Shown here: positions 21,489 to 35,000 of the stretch, one piece after another | Numbering within the stretch: the stretch's first letter is position 1 | How the letters are laid out: each line of letters begins with the position of its first letter | Source: Mimachlamys varia | Lineage: Eukaryota; Mollusca; Bivalvia; Pectinida; Pectinidae | Length of the DNA stretch: 64,000 nt | NCBI GenBank assembly: GCA_947623455.1 | Contig: OX392541.1 | Coordinates: 8,684,719-8,748,718 of the forward strand | Direction of reading: 5' to 3' | Position numbers and translations under genes: made by a program | The notes under the pieces: generated by a model | Databases searched by the model: none | Told to the model about the DNA's origin: nothing | The model's input: the letters and a program-made list of their open reading frames with translations, nothing else

Positions 21489-22406
21489 AAGGCTTTAATT
21501 CATTCTATTTCTCATATTGGGCACCGCCCATGGCCATTGGGTTGAGGTTGCGGGGGGGGGGGGGGGTGGTCAGTCGCCATTTATGCAAAATCTGTTGCTC
21601 TTGGACTTCACACATGCTTTGGAATATTCTGCTTACACTTGTGAATTTTAAACACGGAATATGTCTGGACATCTGACAATAGCAGTATGGATCTTATCGA
21701 ACTGATCGCTGTTCCGCCCTGCCTATGCTATCATATCATTATCCATATATCTGTGATTAAATATAGGAGAGGTCGTCTCCCAATTCACAACTAATCTCCA
21801 GTCGATCATTGATGATGTCTTTAGATGTATTATTCATGTGGCATTAGGATCACAAATCCTTACCAATTAAACGTTTTAATCATACCCTAGCCATGTATAT
21901 ATATATATTTGTTACATACACTACACTTTCGATGTTAGGCTGGGGCATAGAAAAGGTCATCTACTGTTTGACGGAGTGATGCTTTCGTTTTCGCCTTTAT
22001 CCCCCTATTTTGCATCGCAGACATCATCGCCATTTTCATTGTCGTCTGGCTTGGGTCGTTTCTTCAAATATTTAGCATAGCACATTTGGCGTATTTTCTA
22101 CTTGTCTATAACGGAAACACTTCGGACAAAAGATCTAGCATCCAGGTTGAACGCGTACGCTACGAGAGTGAATGTCCTCACTAACTTAGAAATGCATTCA
22201 AAACAAATACATTTGTTTTCCTTTTTAAAGCTCTACAGAATTTAAAAGTATGTAAAAAAAATATGCAAACTGTTATTATATGAGATTTGATTTTCTATTC
22301 AAAAGGTAAACAAATGCACCAATAACAATAACATAACAATTGTTTAACAAATGTATAAAATGAACATCCTCCTAGACATAACGAAAATATAACACTTTTA
22401 TTAATT
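21489..22406. other. No gene recognised; G-run
   Basis: It contains a run of 15 G at 21551-21565, a short TA run near 21898 and otherwise unremarkable sequence. Confidence 0.45.
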
Positions 22407-22640
22407 CAAAGGCCCAATATACGTAACTTAAGGGAAATTTTCATGATCCTGAAAAGTTCTGAAAAAAGTTGATAACCATGCAAAAATAAGCCTAAAACGA
22501 AGTAAACCTGAGCGGTAACTAAGAAGAAACTCTTGACAAAAAAATCCAAAGATTTGAAAAATATTCAGGTGGGGCCCACTTCAACAACAAACCGAAGGTA
22601 GAAGACGCATTATACAATGTTCTGTAATGGACGGCTCCTT
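22407..22640. mobile_element. MITE family M2, truncated, reverse orientation
   Basis: It starts CAAAGGCCCAATATACGTAA and follows the right half of the 16516 copy in reverse (AAAACGAAGTAAACCTGAGC, GGTGGGGCCCACTTCAACAA). The other end is lost. Confidence 0.7.
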
Positions 22641-22980
22641 TTATATAAAAAAAAAATGTTTCTGACAGAAACTCAAGCAACTGTGGCTGGACCTGGCAGT
22701 TGCCAAGTCGCGATCGGTCGCTAAAAATATGGCTGCAATCAACACTTATATTCGCCCACATGTATTGCAAATTTTATTCTCATTGTCAAGAAAATACCGT
22801 TATCACATCATTAATGTTGATTAATTGGGGTTCATGCCGTTAATTTATTACTACTTTTGTTACCTACCCACACGAAATCAGATTTCCGACGACGGGACTC
22901 AAATCGGAAACTGCCTCTGTACAGATTCCGGATTATATTTTGACGAGTCCATTATTATTATCGACCTCTCAACATGTGCC

Positions 22981-22988
22981 ACTTCCGG
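22981..22988. promoter_or_regulatory. Possible ETS-type site in the PCID2 promoter
   Basis: ACTTCCGG lies 84-91 nt before the PCID2 start codon. Its complement CCGGAAGT is the ETS/GABP consensus common just upstream of housekeeping gene starts. No TATA box is placed convincingly. The function is inferred from motif and position only. Confidence 0.35.
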
Positions 22989-23071
22989 TGTTTATTATTT
23001 GGAAGGGAATTTTGAAATGGTCGGTTAAAAACTGCTGTTTATTTTTATTTTAAGGCCTCGATAGCACCAAC

Positions 23072-26000
23072 ATGGCACACTGGACACCGAACCAGTATCT
23101 TCAGTCCGTAAGTAAACCTACGATAGAAAGCCTGTCAGGGATACGTGCTTATACTAGGGCCCTTGTCCAAGTTGTCCGAGACGTACAGTAACGATAATCG
23201 ATGATTGTTGTTATACCTGATCACATGTCAAATACTGTATATATCTGTTTATAATGGTATATTGCCTTTAATGTCACGAACATCACTGTTACTGTTATAT
23301 ATATGAATATTCCTGTTTTACGGGTCACACATTAGAACTAGCCTCGACTGTCAATAAACACCAATAATTTTATCAGGGTTGATAACTCTTGTCTTCTATC
23401 ACTCTATTCCCTATACTAGTCGGCAAAATCATATCCGATAATAAAAAGGCCGACCAGCGGCCTCTTATGTTATAGGAGTAACCATGATTGGTGTCATCAT
23501 CATTATCATCATAATCATATGAATCACCATATATAGCAATCACATACATATATGTACATCACACCACAATCATGGATCAACATAAACATACACAAAAATA
23601 CCCTCACAAAAACATAAGAAAAAGTATGAAATTTGTATCAACGGAAAAGAGAGACAGACGGAGATGCTGGGCTAGAGATGAGATGATATTGTATTCAACA
23701 TGTAAAGAGATAAAAAATGTACAAGATCTGAGGGGAATATTAATTTTTAATCATAAAATAAAAAGATAATCTGATGTTATAGAAAATAGTAAAAATGCTT
23801 TTAAAATTTTAGATATTTGTACAATATCAGAAGTCGATCAATGTAGGCATGTTATAAAGTCACTGAAGGTCCTCGGCAATAAGATGTCACCAATTTTCTA
23901 AAGTACCTGTTTAAACGTTCATCCTCGATCTATTCATCCACTCAGCATGGGTATATATCTGGTCTAGATCTCCAGGTAAGTATGTATAGGTGTTTGATCT
24001 CTTTCTCTCTTAAGCATACCCATTAACCGGTGTTACCCTCCCTCATTACAAGGGAGACTCCTTCAATTTTACCATAATTTACCAATCTCCCTCATTTAAG
24101 TCCAATCTCACACAAACTCAAAATCTACATCCTGTGGTCAAATGATATCAAAGTTAATGTAAGGTGTGTGTAATGACCATAACAGGCCTAGGTGTGTCTG
24201 GATCAAATGAACACTTTTTGAAGTTGTTTTGATACATAAAAAGGGGAAAACAATTGAGTAATGCAGTTTTAGACATATTTCACGCACTTTCTCCCTCATT
24301 GGAAATGTGGAATGAGGGAGATCTCCCTCAATGGAGGTTTCAGAGGTTAACACCTATGCCTAAGCAACTACAGTCAACTTCGAAAATAACGAAGATGGGA
24401 ACAACGAAATTCCGGCAACAACGAAGTAAATTTAAAGTCCCGATTTTCACTCTTATATATCTTATATATTGTTTTACTGAAACAACGAAGTCTGAAATAG
24501 CGAATTAACTGAAACAACGAAGTGATTTTGCAGTCCCCATCCGCATTTTTACCTGTAATAACGAAATAATGACCTTGATCGACACACATTCCAATCAAAA
24601 CAAAGCTACGTTCTATGTTTACTTGTCTCAATTTTGTGACCACAAGTCGTCGGTGCGTTTGAATAGGTCACCTGGGTACTCCTATACACGTATCAATTTA
24701 AAATAAACTCATGTCGTTACTTCTGTATGCTTATACATAAAACCATGCTATCGGGAATAGCGAATTCCTGATATAACGAACTGTTTTTCATGGTCCCCAG
24801 TAATTCGTTATAAACGAAGTTGACTGTATATTCCAATTTTGCAAAGCAAATGCTACAATTTAAATAGTTGAGATTTTACTCTGGAGACTGTTTAGACACG
24901 CAAGCCTCTTGTTTTCTGTTGATATATGCATATGTATCGTGTACATGTATCTGCATTACAATATATACCTTGGTATTTCAGATGGATGATGCACTTTCAG
25001 AGAAGGATGGTGTGGTGTGTGCAGTAAGTGGTCTATTCAGTTGACCAAGGGTGTCCTTGGGCGAAACCATTTTAGGCGTCTTTCCTGACCTCTGCCATGA
25101 AACAATCACTATTTTGTTCTTTGTACTCTTGGCTGAAAGGTGGTGTGTGTGAAAACTTGTTTTGAGAAGTATTCTTGGTCAATTATCTTGCTTAAGGACA
25201 ACCTATAGCTAGCCTATATCTATTGTCTTGCTGCATGCATTTCGTAAAACATGAGGTTAAGTTTTTACAATAATTAGAAAGTAATTGTAAAACAAATTCA
25301 AACTAATTGATTGATGTCAGAATGGGGGAGGTGGAGGTCTAGAGACGAGACATACGTAGTATACTCCAGAGGGTGAGATCTAGAGACGAGACATACGTAG
25401 TATACTCCAGAGGTGGAGATCTGTTAAAGAAATATTTTTGTTTACAGGAGTTACTGTCCTTTAACCATCCTCACATCGCCAACCCGCGGCTCCAGATGGA
25501 ACACCCTGAGTCGACTGTCCAGCGAGTGTTTGACCCTCCTTATGATGAACTCATCGCAGCCCATTTAAGGTAATCAAGTATCAATTGTGTCATATATGCA
25601 CTATGCTAAAAAAATTATGAAGCTTCAGGAAAACCATAGTTTGAACTAAAAATTGATTAAACTAGGAACAAAATATGATCAAAAGGAAATATTAACACTG
25701 AAACTCTTGTAAAAATACTAGATGATATGACCAGGTGTTCCGGAAGAGTAAGCATCTTCTGCTTCATCGATGACACCCGCCATGTTTAAGGTCACATCCA
25801 AGTAAATGTCACATCCCAAAAGTAAAAACTAAGGGAAATCATATATAGAACCTTTAAAATTACATTTTCTTCAATTTGAATATTTAAATTTTTTGTTTTA
25901 ATCGGATTGGTTCAACCAAGTATACACTCAATAGTGTCAAAAAGAAAATAATATGAAATTTCTACATTTGATAATATTAACTCAATCTTCAAGTTTTTTA

Positions 26001-29000
26001 AATTCATGCAAATTGGAACTTGTTAAGCAACAATGGCAGCAATTAACATTTTAAGCAGAAAAGCATACTGCTTGAATGATGAATAATATTTTTTAGTATC
26101 TCTTTAATTTGATGGTGCTTCAAAATTCATAAACATATATATATTAATCTAACTTTATTTTTGTCAGGTGTTGCTGGGCTGTATCCAATCACGATTTCAT
26201 TGAAGCCTATGGTTGCCAGTCCGTGGTCGTACAATATCCTTTACACCCAACACTAGTGATGGGCTGACGACTGATTATAATAAAATATCTATCAGATAAA
26301 TGTCCTCTCCTGAAGTAGGGTAACCACAATTATTCACAAAATTTCTTATTTGAGAAAAAAAAATCAGAGAATACCAAAGCATCAACAAAACCATAATCCG
26401 AACTCACAATCGATTAAATTAGGGGCAAAATAGGAACAAAGGAAAGATTTACATGGAGAATAAGACCAGGTGTTCCGGAAGAGTAAGCGTCTTCTGCTTC
26501 ATCGATGACACCCGCCATGTAAATCTTGGTCACATCCAAGTAAGCCTCAATCCTCAAAATGAGAACCGAGTCATCACAACAAGTAAACACACTAACAAGC
26601 AAACTCAAAAACGTCCATCTTCATACAAAGATACAAAATATTTCTCGATGATATCAAGATGGCGACCATAAAACTTGCCCATAGTCTTCATCAACCGGCA
26701 TCTCTCGAATCCCTGTGAAGTTAGTGTTTGTGAAATGTAAGTGAAGGCACTTTTTCTTGTCACATCATGTCCAAACAGGAGTTTCCTTAATTCTTTCACA
26801 GCATTCGTCAAACTGTTCCAAAGTGTGAAAGAAGAGAACTGGCCACTTTCCATCATGTTTTCTGTCTGTCTTGACCTCAGACTGTTTGCCAACAGCGTAA
26901 GTTTGATAAAACATTGATCAACAATGATAAATGGCTTGTTTTAATCATGAACTTGTCTGGTGTATTACTCTGTGTTTAATCAATAGAGGAGGAAAGAATT
27001 ATACCATCACTCATTTCTTAATTCCGTTTCAGAATGACTTTAAAATAAATGTATTGTACCTCAAACAGGAATTTTGGTATATATTCCCACTGAACTCAGA
27101 CTGAGCATTTATTCCGTAAACATACACTGTACTTATTTTATACTGTTAACTTATTTATTTTATACTGTTAACATACTTATTTTATACTGTAAACATATTT
27201 ATTTTATACTGTAAACATATTTATTTTATACTGTAAACATACATATTTCATTCTGTAAACATACTTATTTTATACTGTAAACATACTTATTTTATACTGT
27301 TAACATACTTATTTTATACTGCAAACATACTCATTTTATACTGTAAACATACTCATTTTATACTGTAAACATACTTATTTTAGCACAAAACCAAATTGAA
27401 ACAGATAAGCTCGATGATAAATTAGCACACTCAAAATAACTAAGTGTTGAAAGCAATATATAGAGAAACTGATTCGCATAATCATAATTTCGAAGAATGT
27501 TTTCATCGCAAAAATCACTTATAACAGTAGGATCACCACTAAAATAAGATAACCGCTAAAATATGTGCATTTACAGTATCTCAAACAGGAAATTTGGTAG
27601 TTACCCCAATAATTGGACGGGACTATATATTTGGTAGTAGTTACCCCTATAATTGGATGGGACTATATATTTGGTAGTAGTTACCCCAATAATTAGATGG
27701 GACTATATATTTGGTAGTAGTTACCCCAATAATTAGATGGGACTATATATTTGGTAGTAGTTACCCCAATAATTGGACGGGACTATATATTTGGTAGTAG
27801 TTACCCCAATAATTAGATGGGACTATATATTTGGTAGTAGTTACCCCTATAATTAGATGGGACTATGTATTTGGTAGTAGTTACCCCAATAATTAGATGG
27901 GACTATATATTTGGTAGTAGTTACCCCTATAATTAGATGGGACTATGTATTTGGTAGTAGTTACCCCAATAATTGGATGGGACTATATATTTGGTAGTAG
28001 TTACCCCTATATTTAGATGGGACTATATATTTGGTAGTAGTTACCCCAATAATTGGATGGGACTATATATTTGGTAGTAGTTACCCCTATAATTGGATGG
28101 GACTATATATTTGCAGACTGTTTGCAAGTCATACTGTCTAGGACTTGCCTCGTATACTCTGTCACTTACATCCTATACTGTAATCCATCTATTCTACAAG
28201 ATCTTTGTTATTACTAAAAACCTGGATATGATATTTAAATCAGGCAGACCTTCAAGCTACGAAGAAAGGGAAAGGGAAGCCTGGGGAGAGGTTGGAGAAG
28301 TCTGCTGAACTGCTGATGTCCTGCTTCAGAGTGTGTGCCAGTGACAAGTAAGTGAAATGTTACATATTTACATGTACATTCTGTATTTTATTAGTCCCCC
28401 ATCGGGAACTGGAGGGGAATTTAGTTAGTTATAAGCTCATTTGGCACTTAGTTAAACTTACGCTATATGGTGTGTTTTCTGTTGTCCAGGATCTGTCGGG
28501 CATCCATCAACCTTTCCTCAAGGATTCTTATTTCATACAGAAAAAAACACCTCTTAATTAACAGTAATTAACAAATGTTATTTCTCGATATAATCTGTTT
28601 ACACTGGGCCATATAGGCGATGCATCCACATCTGTGGAAATCTTGTTTTAAAATGACATAATGATGTTTTTTCGGTGACATACCCATTCGCCCTCCTTCA
28701 TTAGGAGGGAGACAAAATAAAGTTACAATCACCCTCATTTATATCCAAACTCACACAAACTCAAAATCTACATCCTGTGGTAAAATGATCTTGTAAATTA
28801 CTGCAAGTTGAGTGTGATGACCATAACAGGTGTGTCTGGATCAAATTAATGCTTAAGTTACTTTGATACATAAGAAGAGAAAGACAAGTTGAGTAAAGCA
28901 GTTTCAGTCTCATTTCACACACTTTCTCACTCATTGGAAATATATTGGAATGAAGGATATCTCCCTCACTGGAGGTTTCAAGGGTTAATACCAATACTGT

Positions 29001-32000
29001 GGTAGATCACTACTTGCTTTACTGACGAGTAACTGCAAATCATAAAAAATGACCATTGATGTGGAGCTCTTGTTTGTTGGAGACGCAAAATAGACATACA
29101 GTGTACCTTCGATCTGTCACTACCCAAATCTACTGCCACCCTCGCATACCACCACCTAAACCTCTAGAACGGATTTCCCTTCTATATAATTCCCTTGTTA
29201 ATTTCGCCACCCTCGCATATCGCCATCCGTCACACCCTTTAAAATGCAAATGTCCCGCTATACATTTCCCTCGACAAAAATGTTTTTGAGATCGAGGAAA
29301 TATTTAGTGTTCCATTTGGAATGGCATGTGGAAAAAAATAGATAAATAACCATTTTCAGATATAAATTTGTGCCAATGAAGATCTATATGATGACATAAT
29401 ACTAAGCTTGTTTTTAATAAAATGTTGAAAATGCAATATTTTATGCAATTTAATTCATGGTAATAATTTTCATAATTCGATACTATCGCCACCCTTGTTA
29501 TACCGCCTTAATTGCTGTGGACGAAAGGTGGCGATATAACGAGGGTACACTGTACGTTAAGCGGATGAGGTTGATTGTCCCTGATGTTTGTATGTTTGTG
29601 TGTGTCCCTGATGTTTGTATGTTTGTGTGTGTCCCTGATGTTTGTATGTTTGTGTGTGTCCCTGATGTTTGTATGTTTGTGTGTGTCCCTGATGTTTGTA
29701 TGTTTCTGCGTGTCCCTGATGTTTGTATGTTTGTGTGTGTCCCTGATGTTTGTATGTTTGTGTGTGTCCCTGATGTTTGTATGTTTGTGTGTGTCCCTGA
29801 TGTTTGTATGTTTGTGTGTGTCCCTGATGTTTGTATGTTTGTGTGTGTCCCTGATGTTTGTATGTTTGTGTGTGTCCCTGATGTTTGTATGTTTGTGTGT
29901 GTCCCTGATGTTTGTATGTTTGTGCGTGTCCCTGATGTTTGTATGTTTGTGCGTGTCCCTGATGTTTGTATGTTTGTGCGTGTCCCTGATGTTTGTATGT
30001 TTGTGCGTGTCCCTGATGTTTGTATGTTTGTGTGTGTCCCTGATGTTTGTATGTTTGTGTGTGTCCCTGATGTTTGTATGTTTGTGTGTTACAGTCGAGC
30101 CTCGGTGGAGGATACTAAGAAGTGGGGGATGTTAAACCTGGTGAACCAGTTATTTAAGATCTATTTCAAGGTTTGTGGTTGTTGTTTCTTCAGATAAGCT
30201 GAGAACATACTTTATTTGAAAAATAATGAAAACCTGTGCGAGATAATTGAATATAATTATTGCTTTCTATGTTTTTCTTCAATTCTGTATACGGTCAAAC
30301 CTCAATATCTCGAAGTCGGTGAGACTGAGAAGCCTATCTGAGTATTTAAGTTAAATGAGTTTGAATTTACCTTGTGATAAATATGTTTACAAAGTTTGTA
30401 GTCTCCCTGGAAGGCCAGATTGTTTTGCTCTCCTGATCGTAACTATATATCCCAAGAATAAGTACAGCCACATATTGAATTTAGTTTTAAGTCATGTAAT
30501 TGTCAACTATCAGCACCCGCAGGAGGTATAGTGATTTGAATTTTCTTTTTCTGTGCAATTCTAAAAGGGAAAATTGACTTAATAGACTTTTCTAAATTAC
30601 AGATTTGTCACTAGTCTAATTATGAAAAAATGTATGTTCATGGAAGTGTCACGAGAAATATACAATAAAATAATTCCAATTGTGATAAAAGCAATATACT
30701 GTGTTTGTTTGGTTTCATTTATGACTTTAATTATTATTTGTAGATTAACAAGCTCCATTTGTGTAAGCCGTTGGTGCGGGCGATAGACAGTCTGCCTATT
30801 AAGGACAGGTTTCCTCTTTCTCAGCAGGTCACCTACAGGTAATCACCCACCCACTCCCACAACCTCTCCCAGCAGGTCACCTACAGGTAATCACCCACCC
30901 ACTCCCACAACCTCTCTCAGCAGGTCACCTACCGGTAATCACCCACCCACTCCCACAACCTCTCTCAGCAGGTCACCTACAGGTAATCACCCACCCACTC
31001 CCACAACCTCTCTCAGCAGGTCACCTACAGGTGATCACCCACCCACTCCCACAACCTCTCTCAGCAGGTCACCTACAGGTGATCACCCACCCACTCCCAC
31101 AACCTCTCTCAGCAGGTCACCTACAGGTGATCACCCACCCACTCCCACAACCTCTCTCAGCAGGTCACCTACAGGTGATAACCCACCCACTCCCACAACC
31201 TCTCTCAGCAGGTCACCTACAGGTAATCACCCACCCACTCCCACAACCTCTCTCAGCAGGTCACCTACAGGTGATCACCCACCCACTCCCACAACCTCTC
31301 TCAGCAGGTCACCTACAGGTAATCACCCACCCACTCCCACAACCTCTCTCAGCAGGTCACCTACAGGTAATCACCCACCCACTCCCACAACCTCTCTCAG
31401 CAGGTCACCTACAGGTAATCACCCACCCACTCCCACAACCTCTCTCAGCAGGTCACCTACAGGTAATCACCCACCCACTCCCACAACCTCTCTCAGCAGG
31501 TCACCTACAGGTAATCACCCACCCACTCCCACAACCTCTCTCAGCAGGTCACCTACAGGTAATCACCCACTCACTACCACAAACTTTCTCAGCAGGTCAC
31601 CTACAGGTGATCACCCACCCACTCCCACAACCTCTCTCAGCAGGTCACCTACAGGTAATCACCCTACCACTCCCACAACCTCTCTCAGCAGGTCACCTAC
31701 AGGTAATCACCCACCCACTCCCACAACCTCTCTCAGCAGGTCACCTACAGGTATAGATTGTTACTGAGTATAGGTATCAAACACATAGCCAATCACCCAC
31801 CCACTCCCACAACCTCTCTCAGCAGGTCACCTACAGGTAATCACCCACCCCCCCCCCCAACCTCTCTCAGCAGGTCACCTACAGGTAATCACCCACCCAC
31901 ACCCACCACCTCTCTCAGCAGGTCACCTACAGGTGATCACCCACCCACTTCCACAAACTTTCTCAGCAGGTCACCTACAGGTAATCACCCACCCACTCCC

Positions 32001-35000
32001 ACAACCTCTCTCAGCAGTTCACCTACATGTATAGATTGTTACTGATCATGAGGTAGGAAACATAGCCCCCAACCCCCATGGCCTGTCCTACAGCCTCCTT
32101 AAGTTCCAATCTCCAAACAGGTTGGTTATAGGTATAGATTAATTTCTGAGATATATAACCCCCACCCTCCACAACCTCTCCCTGTTCCACCCTCCCAGCA
32201 GGTCACCTACAGGTATGGATTGATATAAAAGCCCAATGCAAGCCCCAGCCAATATACACCAAACTATTGACCTGATGAAAACTGCCAACTATTGACCTGA
32301 TGAAAACTGCCAACTATTGACCTGATGAAAACTACCAACTATTGACCTGATGAAATTGCCAACTATTGACCTGATGAAAACTGCCAACTATTGACCTGAT
32401 GAAAACTACCAACATTTGACCTGATGAAAACTGCCAACTATTGACCTGATGAAAACTACCAACTATTGACCTGATGAAATTGCCAACTATTGACCTGATG
32501 AAAACTGCCAACTATTGACCTGATGAAAACTACCAACTATTGACCTGATGATATTTGCCAAATATTGACGTGATGATATTTGCCAAATATTGACGTGATG
32601 AAAACTACCAACTATTGACCTGATGAAAAATACCAACTTTTGACCTGATGAAAACTGCCAACTATTGACCTGATGAAATTGCCAACTATTGACCTGATGA
32701 AAACTGCCAACTATTGACCTGATGAAAACTACCAACTATTGACCTGATGAAAACTGCCAACTATTGACCTGATGAAACTGCCAACTATTGACCTGATGAA
32801 AACTGCCAACTATTGACCTGATGAAAACTGCCAACTATTGACCTGATGAAAACTACCAACTATTGACCTGATGAAATTGCCAACTATTGACCTGATGAAA
32901 TTGCCAACTATTGACCTGATGAAACTGCCAACTATTGACCTGATGAAATTGCCAACTATTGACCTGATGAAATTGCCAACTATTGACCTGATGAAATTAC
33001 CAACTATTGGCCTGATGAAAACTGCCAACTATTGACCTGATGAAAACTGCCAACTATTGACCTGATGAAATTGCCAACTATTGACCTGATGAAAACTGCC
33101 AACTATTGACCTGATGAAAACTGCCAACTATTGACCTGATGAAAACTACCAACTATTGACCTGAAGAAATTGCCAACTATTGACCTGATGAAAACTGCCA
33201 ACTATTGACCTGATGAAAACTGCCAACTATTGACCTGATGAAAACTACCAACTATTGACCTGATGAAAACCACCAACTATTGACCTGATGAAAACTGCCA
33301 ACTATTGACCTGATGAAATTGCCAACTATTGACCTGATGAAAAGTGCCAACTATTGACCAGATGAAAACTACCAACTATTGACCTGATGAAAACTACCAA
33401 CTATTGACCTGATGAAAACTGCCAACTATTGACCTGATGAAAACCACCAACTATTGACCTGATGAAAACTGCCAACTATTGACCTGATGAAATTGCCAAC
33501 TATTGACCTGATGAAAAGTGCCAACTATTGACCTGATGAAAACTACCAACTATTGACCTGATGAAAATTGCCAACTATTGACCTGATGAAAACTGTCAAC
33601 TATTGACCTGATGAAAACTACCAACTATTGACCTGATGAAAACTACCAACTATTGACCTGATGAAATTTACCAACTATTGACCTGATGAAAACTGCCAAC
33701 TATTGACCTGATGAAAACTGCCACTACTTAATTGCTTATAATTACTTTGATTGGTGGACCTAGAAATCGCTGGTACACCCCTTTAATGGCCTTGCATTCC
33801 TCTGCCAAGTCAGTATGCTAAATATCATCATATAGATGGTGGCATTTCTTCATGCGTTGACACTATATGATGTTAATTGTATTTTGTAGATACTATGTCG
33901 GCAGGAAGGCTATGTTTGACAGTGATTTCAAAAGTGGTAAGTCCTTGTACTTGAGTACATCATGTGAAGATTTGGCCATATACCGAATAACAGATTTTTT
34001 CATCAATGTCTTGTTCTCAACGAAACATTGCATGGCAAATATTAAACTGGCAAAATTTAGTAAAGTTTTAGTTACTACCTAGCCCTTGCTCATCAATGGG
34101 GAAAATATGATATGACTAAAATTAGATATCCCCATTTTTGCTGTATGTAGCGACATTTGCGCTTGGAAAAAAAAGTCTGTTGAACGGTATATTTGTTGCC
34201 CGAGTAAATTATAGTTATTAGCTTCTTCCGCTATGGAAAATTTCTCTGTAGGGCTGTACCAAAATTAACCATATTATACAGCAAACTCTCATGAAAAATT
34301 AAAAAAAAAAAGTGATTTAATGTATATGTAATGTGCATTTAGTAATAAACTGAATTGAAAATTGACATTGAATTGTAAGGAATGGTAAGTTGATCAATTA
34401 AATCACTTGTGGTTTTTGATGAGTGTTGGCCATGGGGTCTCTGAAAATTTCGTCATGAGAGCAGATTGTATAAAAAATTATATTAAACATACCATGTACA
34501 GCTCCTACCACCACTACTACATATAAACCAGCCAGTAACCCTGTAAGTATAGACACCACCACCACCACCACTACATATAAACCAGCAAGTAACCCTGTAT
34601 AACCCTGTAAGTATAGACACCACCATCGCCTGTAGAAGGTCCAGAGCACGGCAGCACGTCTCGTTTCTCGAGTTAATATGTGTAGTACGTTGTATAGCAT
34701 GTGGAGGCAAAAGTATTACTTTTAGACAAATATGGTGGAAGTTTTTCTGGACAAACATTGTTACATTACATTGTGTACACAGTTCATGTACATGTTTAAT
34801 GAATACTGTGTAGCCGTTTTTTCACAAGGATGATATTATTGCCAAGTAGTTAGACATATACAAATGTATGTGATCACAAATTAGATATGAATCTCCAGAT
34901 CCCAAAAGCTTGACTGATGTAAATTTTCGTGAAAATTTCAACCTGCAAAAATAATAGGCTGTACAGTATACCAAAACCAGGTGCTCAGCCCCCAGTTTCA

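Noticed and set aside
26414..26608. Minus frame containing [20 protein letters not shown]
   Set aside because: The same peptide is encoded by every R1 copy with different flanks, stops and shifts; it is a repeat signature, not a gene here.
26229..26801. GT-AG alternative for PCID2 intron 4 (GTACAAT to CACAG)
   Set aside because: It breaks the reading frame between exons 4 and 5, while the AT-AC borders keep it and match all U12 signals.
29457..30197. Open frame of 246 codons with PDVCMFVCV repeats
   Set aside because: It is a 27-bp minisatellite (unit divisible by three) inside PCID2 intron 6; the other plus frames over it are equally open. Only the last 76 nt are part of a real exon, in another context.
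31031..31756. Open frame of 241 codons with [16 protein letters not shown] repeats
   Set aside because: The 48-bp unit is divisible by three, so the frame stays open by arithmetic. It reads the splice-donor array in a frame different from PCID2.
30826..32212. CRISPR-like regular repeats
   Set aside because: Units are head-to-tail without unique spacers and the genome is eukaryotic; these are minisatellites.
32487..33028. Minus-strand frames with repeated HQVNSWQF / FIRSIVGN
   Set aside because: By-products of the 25-bp minisatellite.
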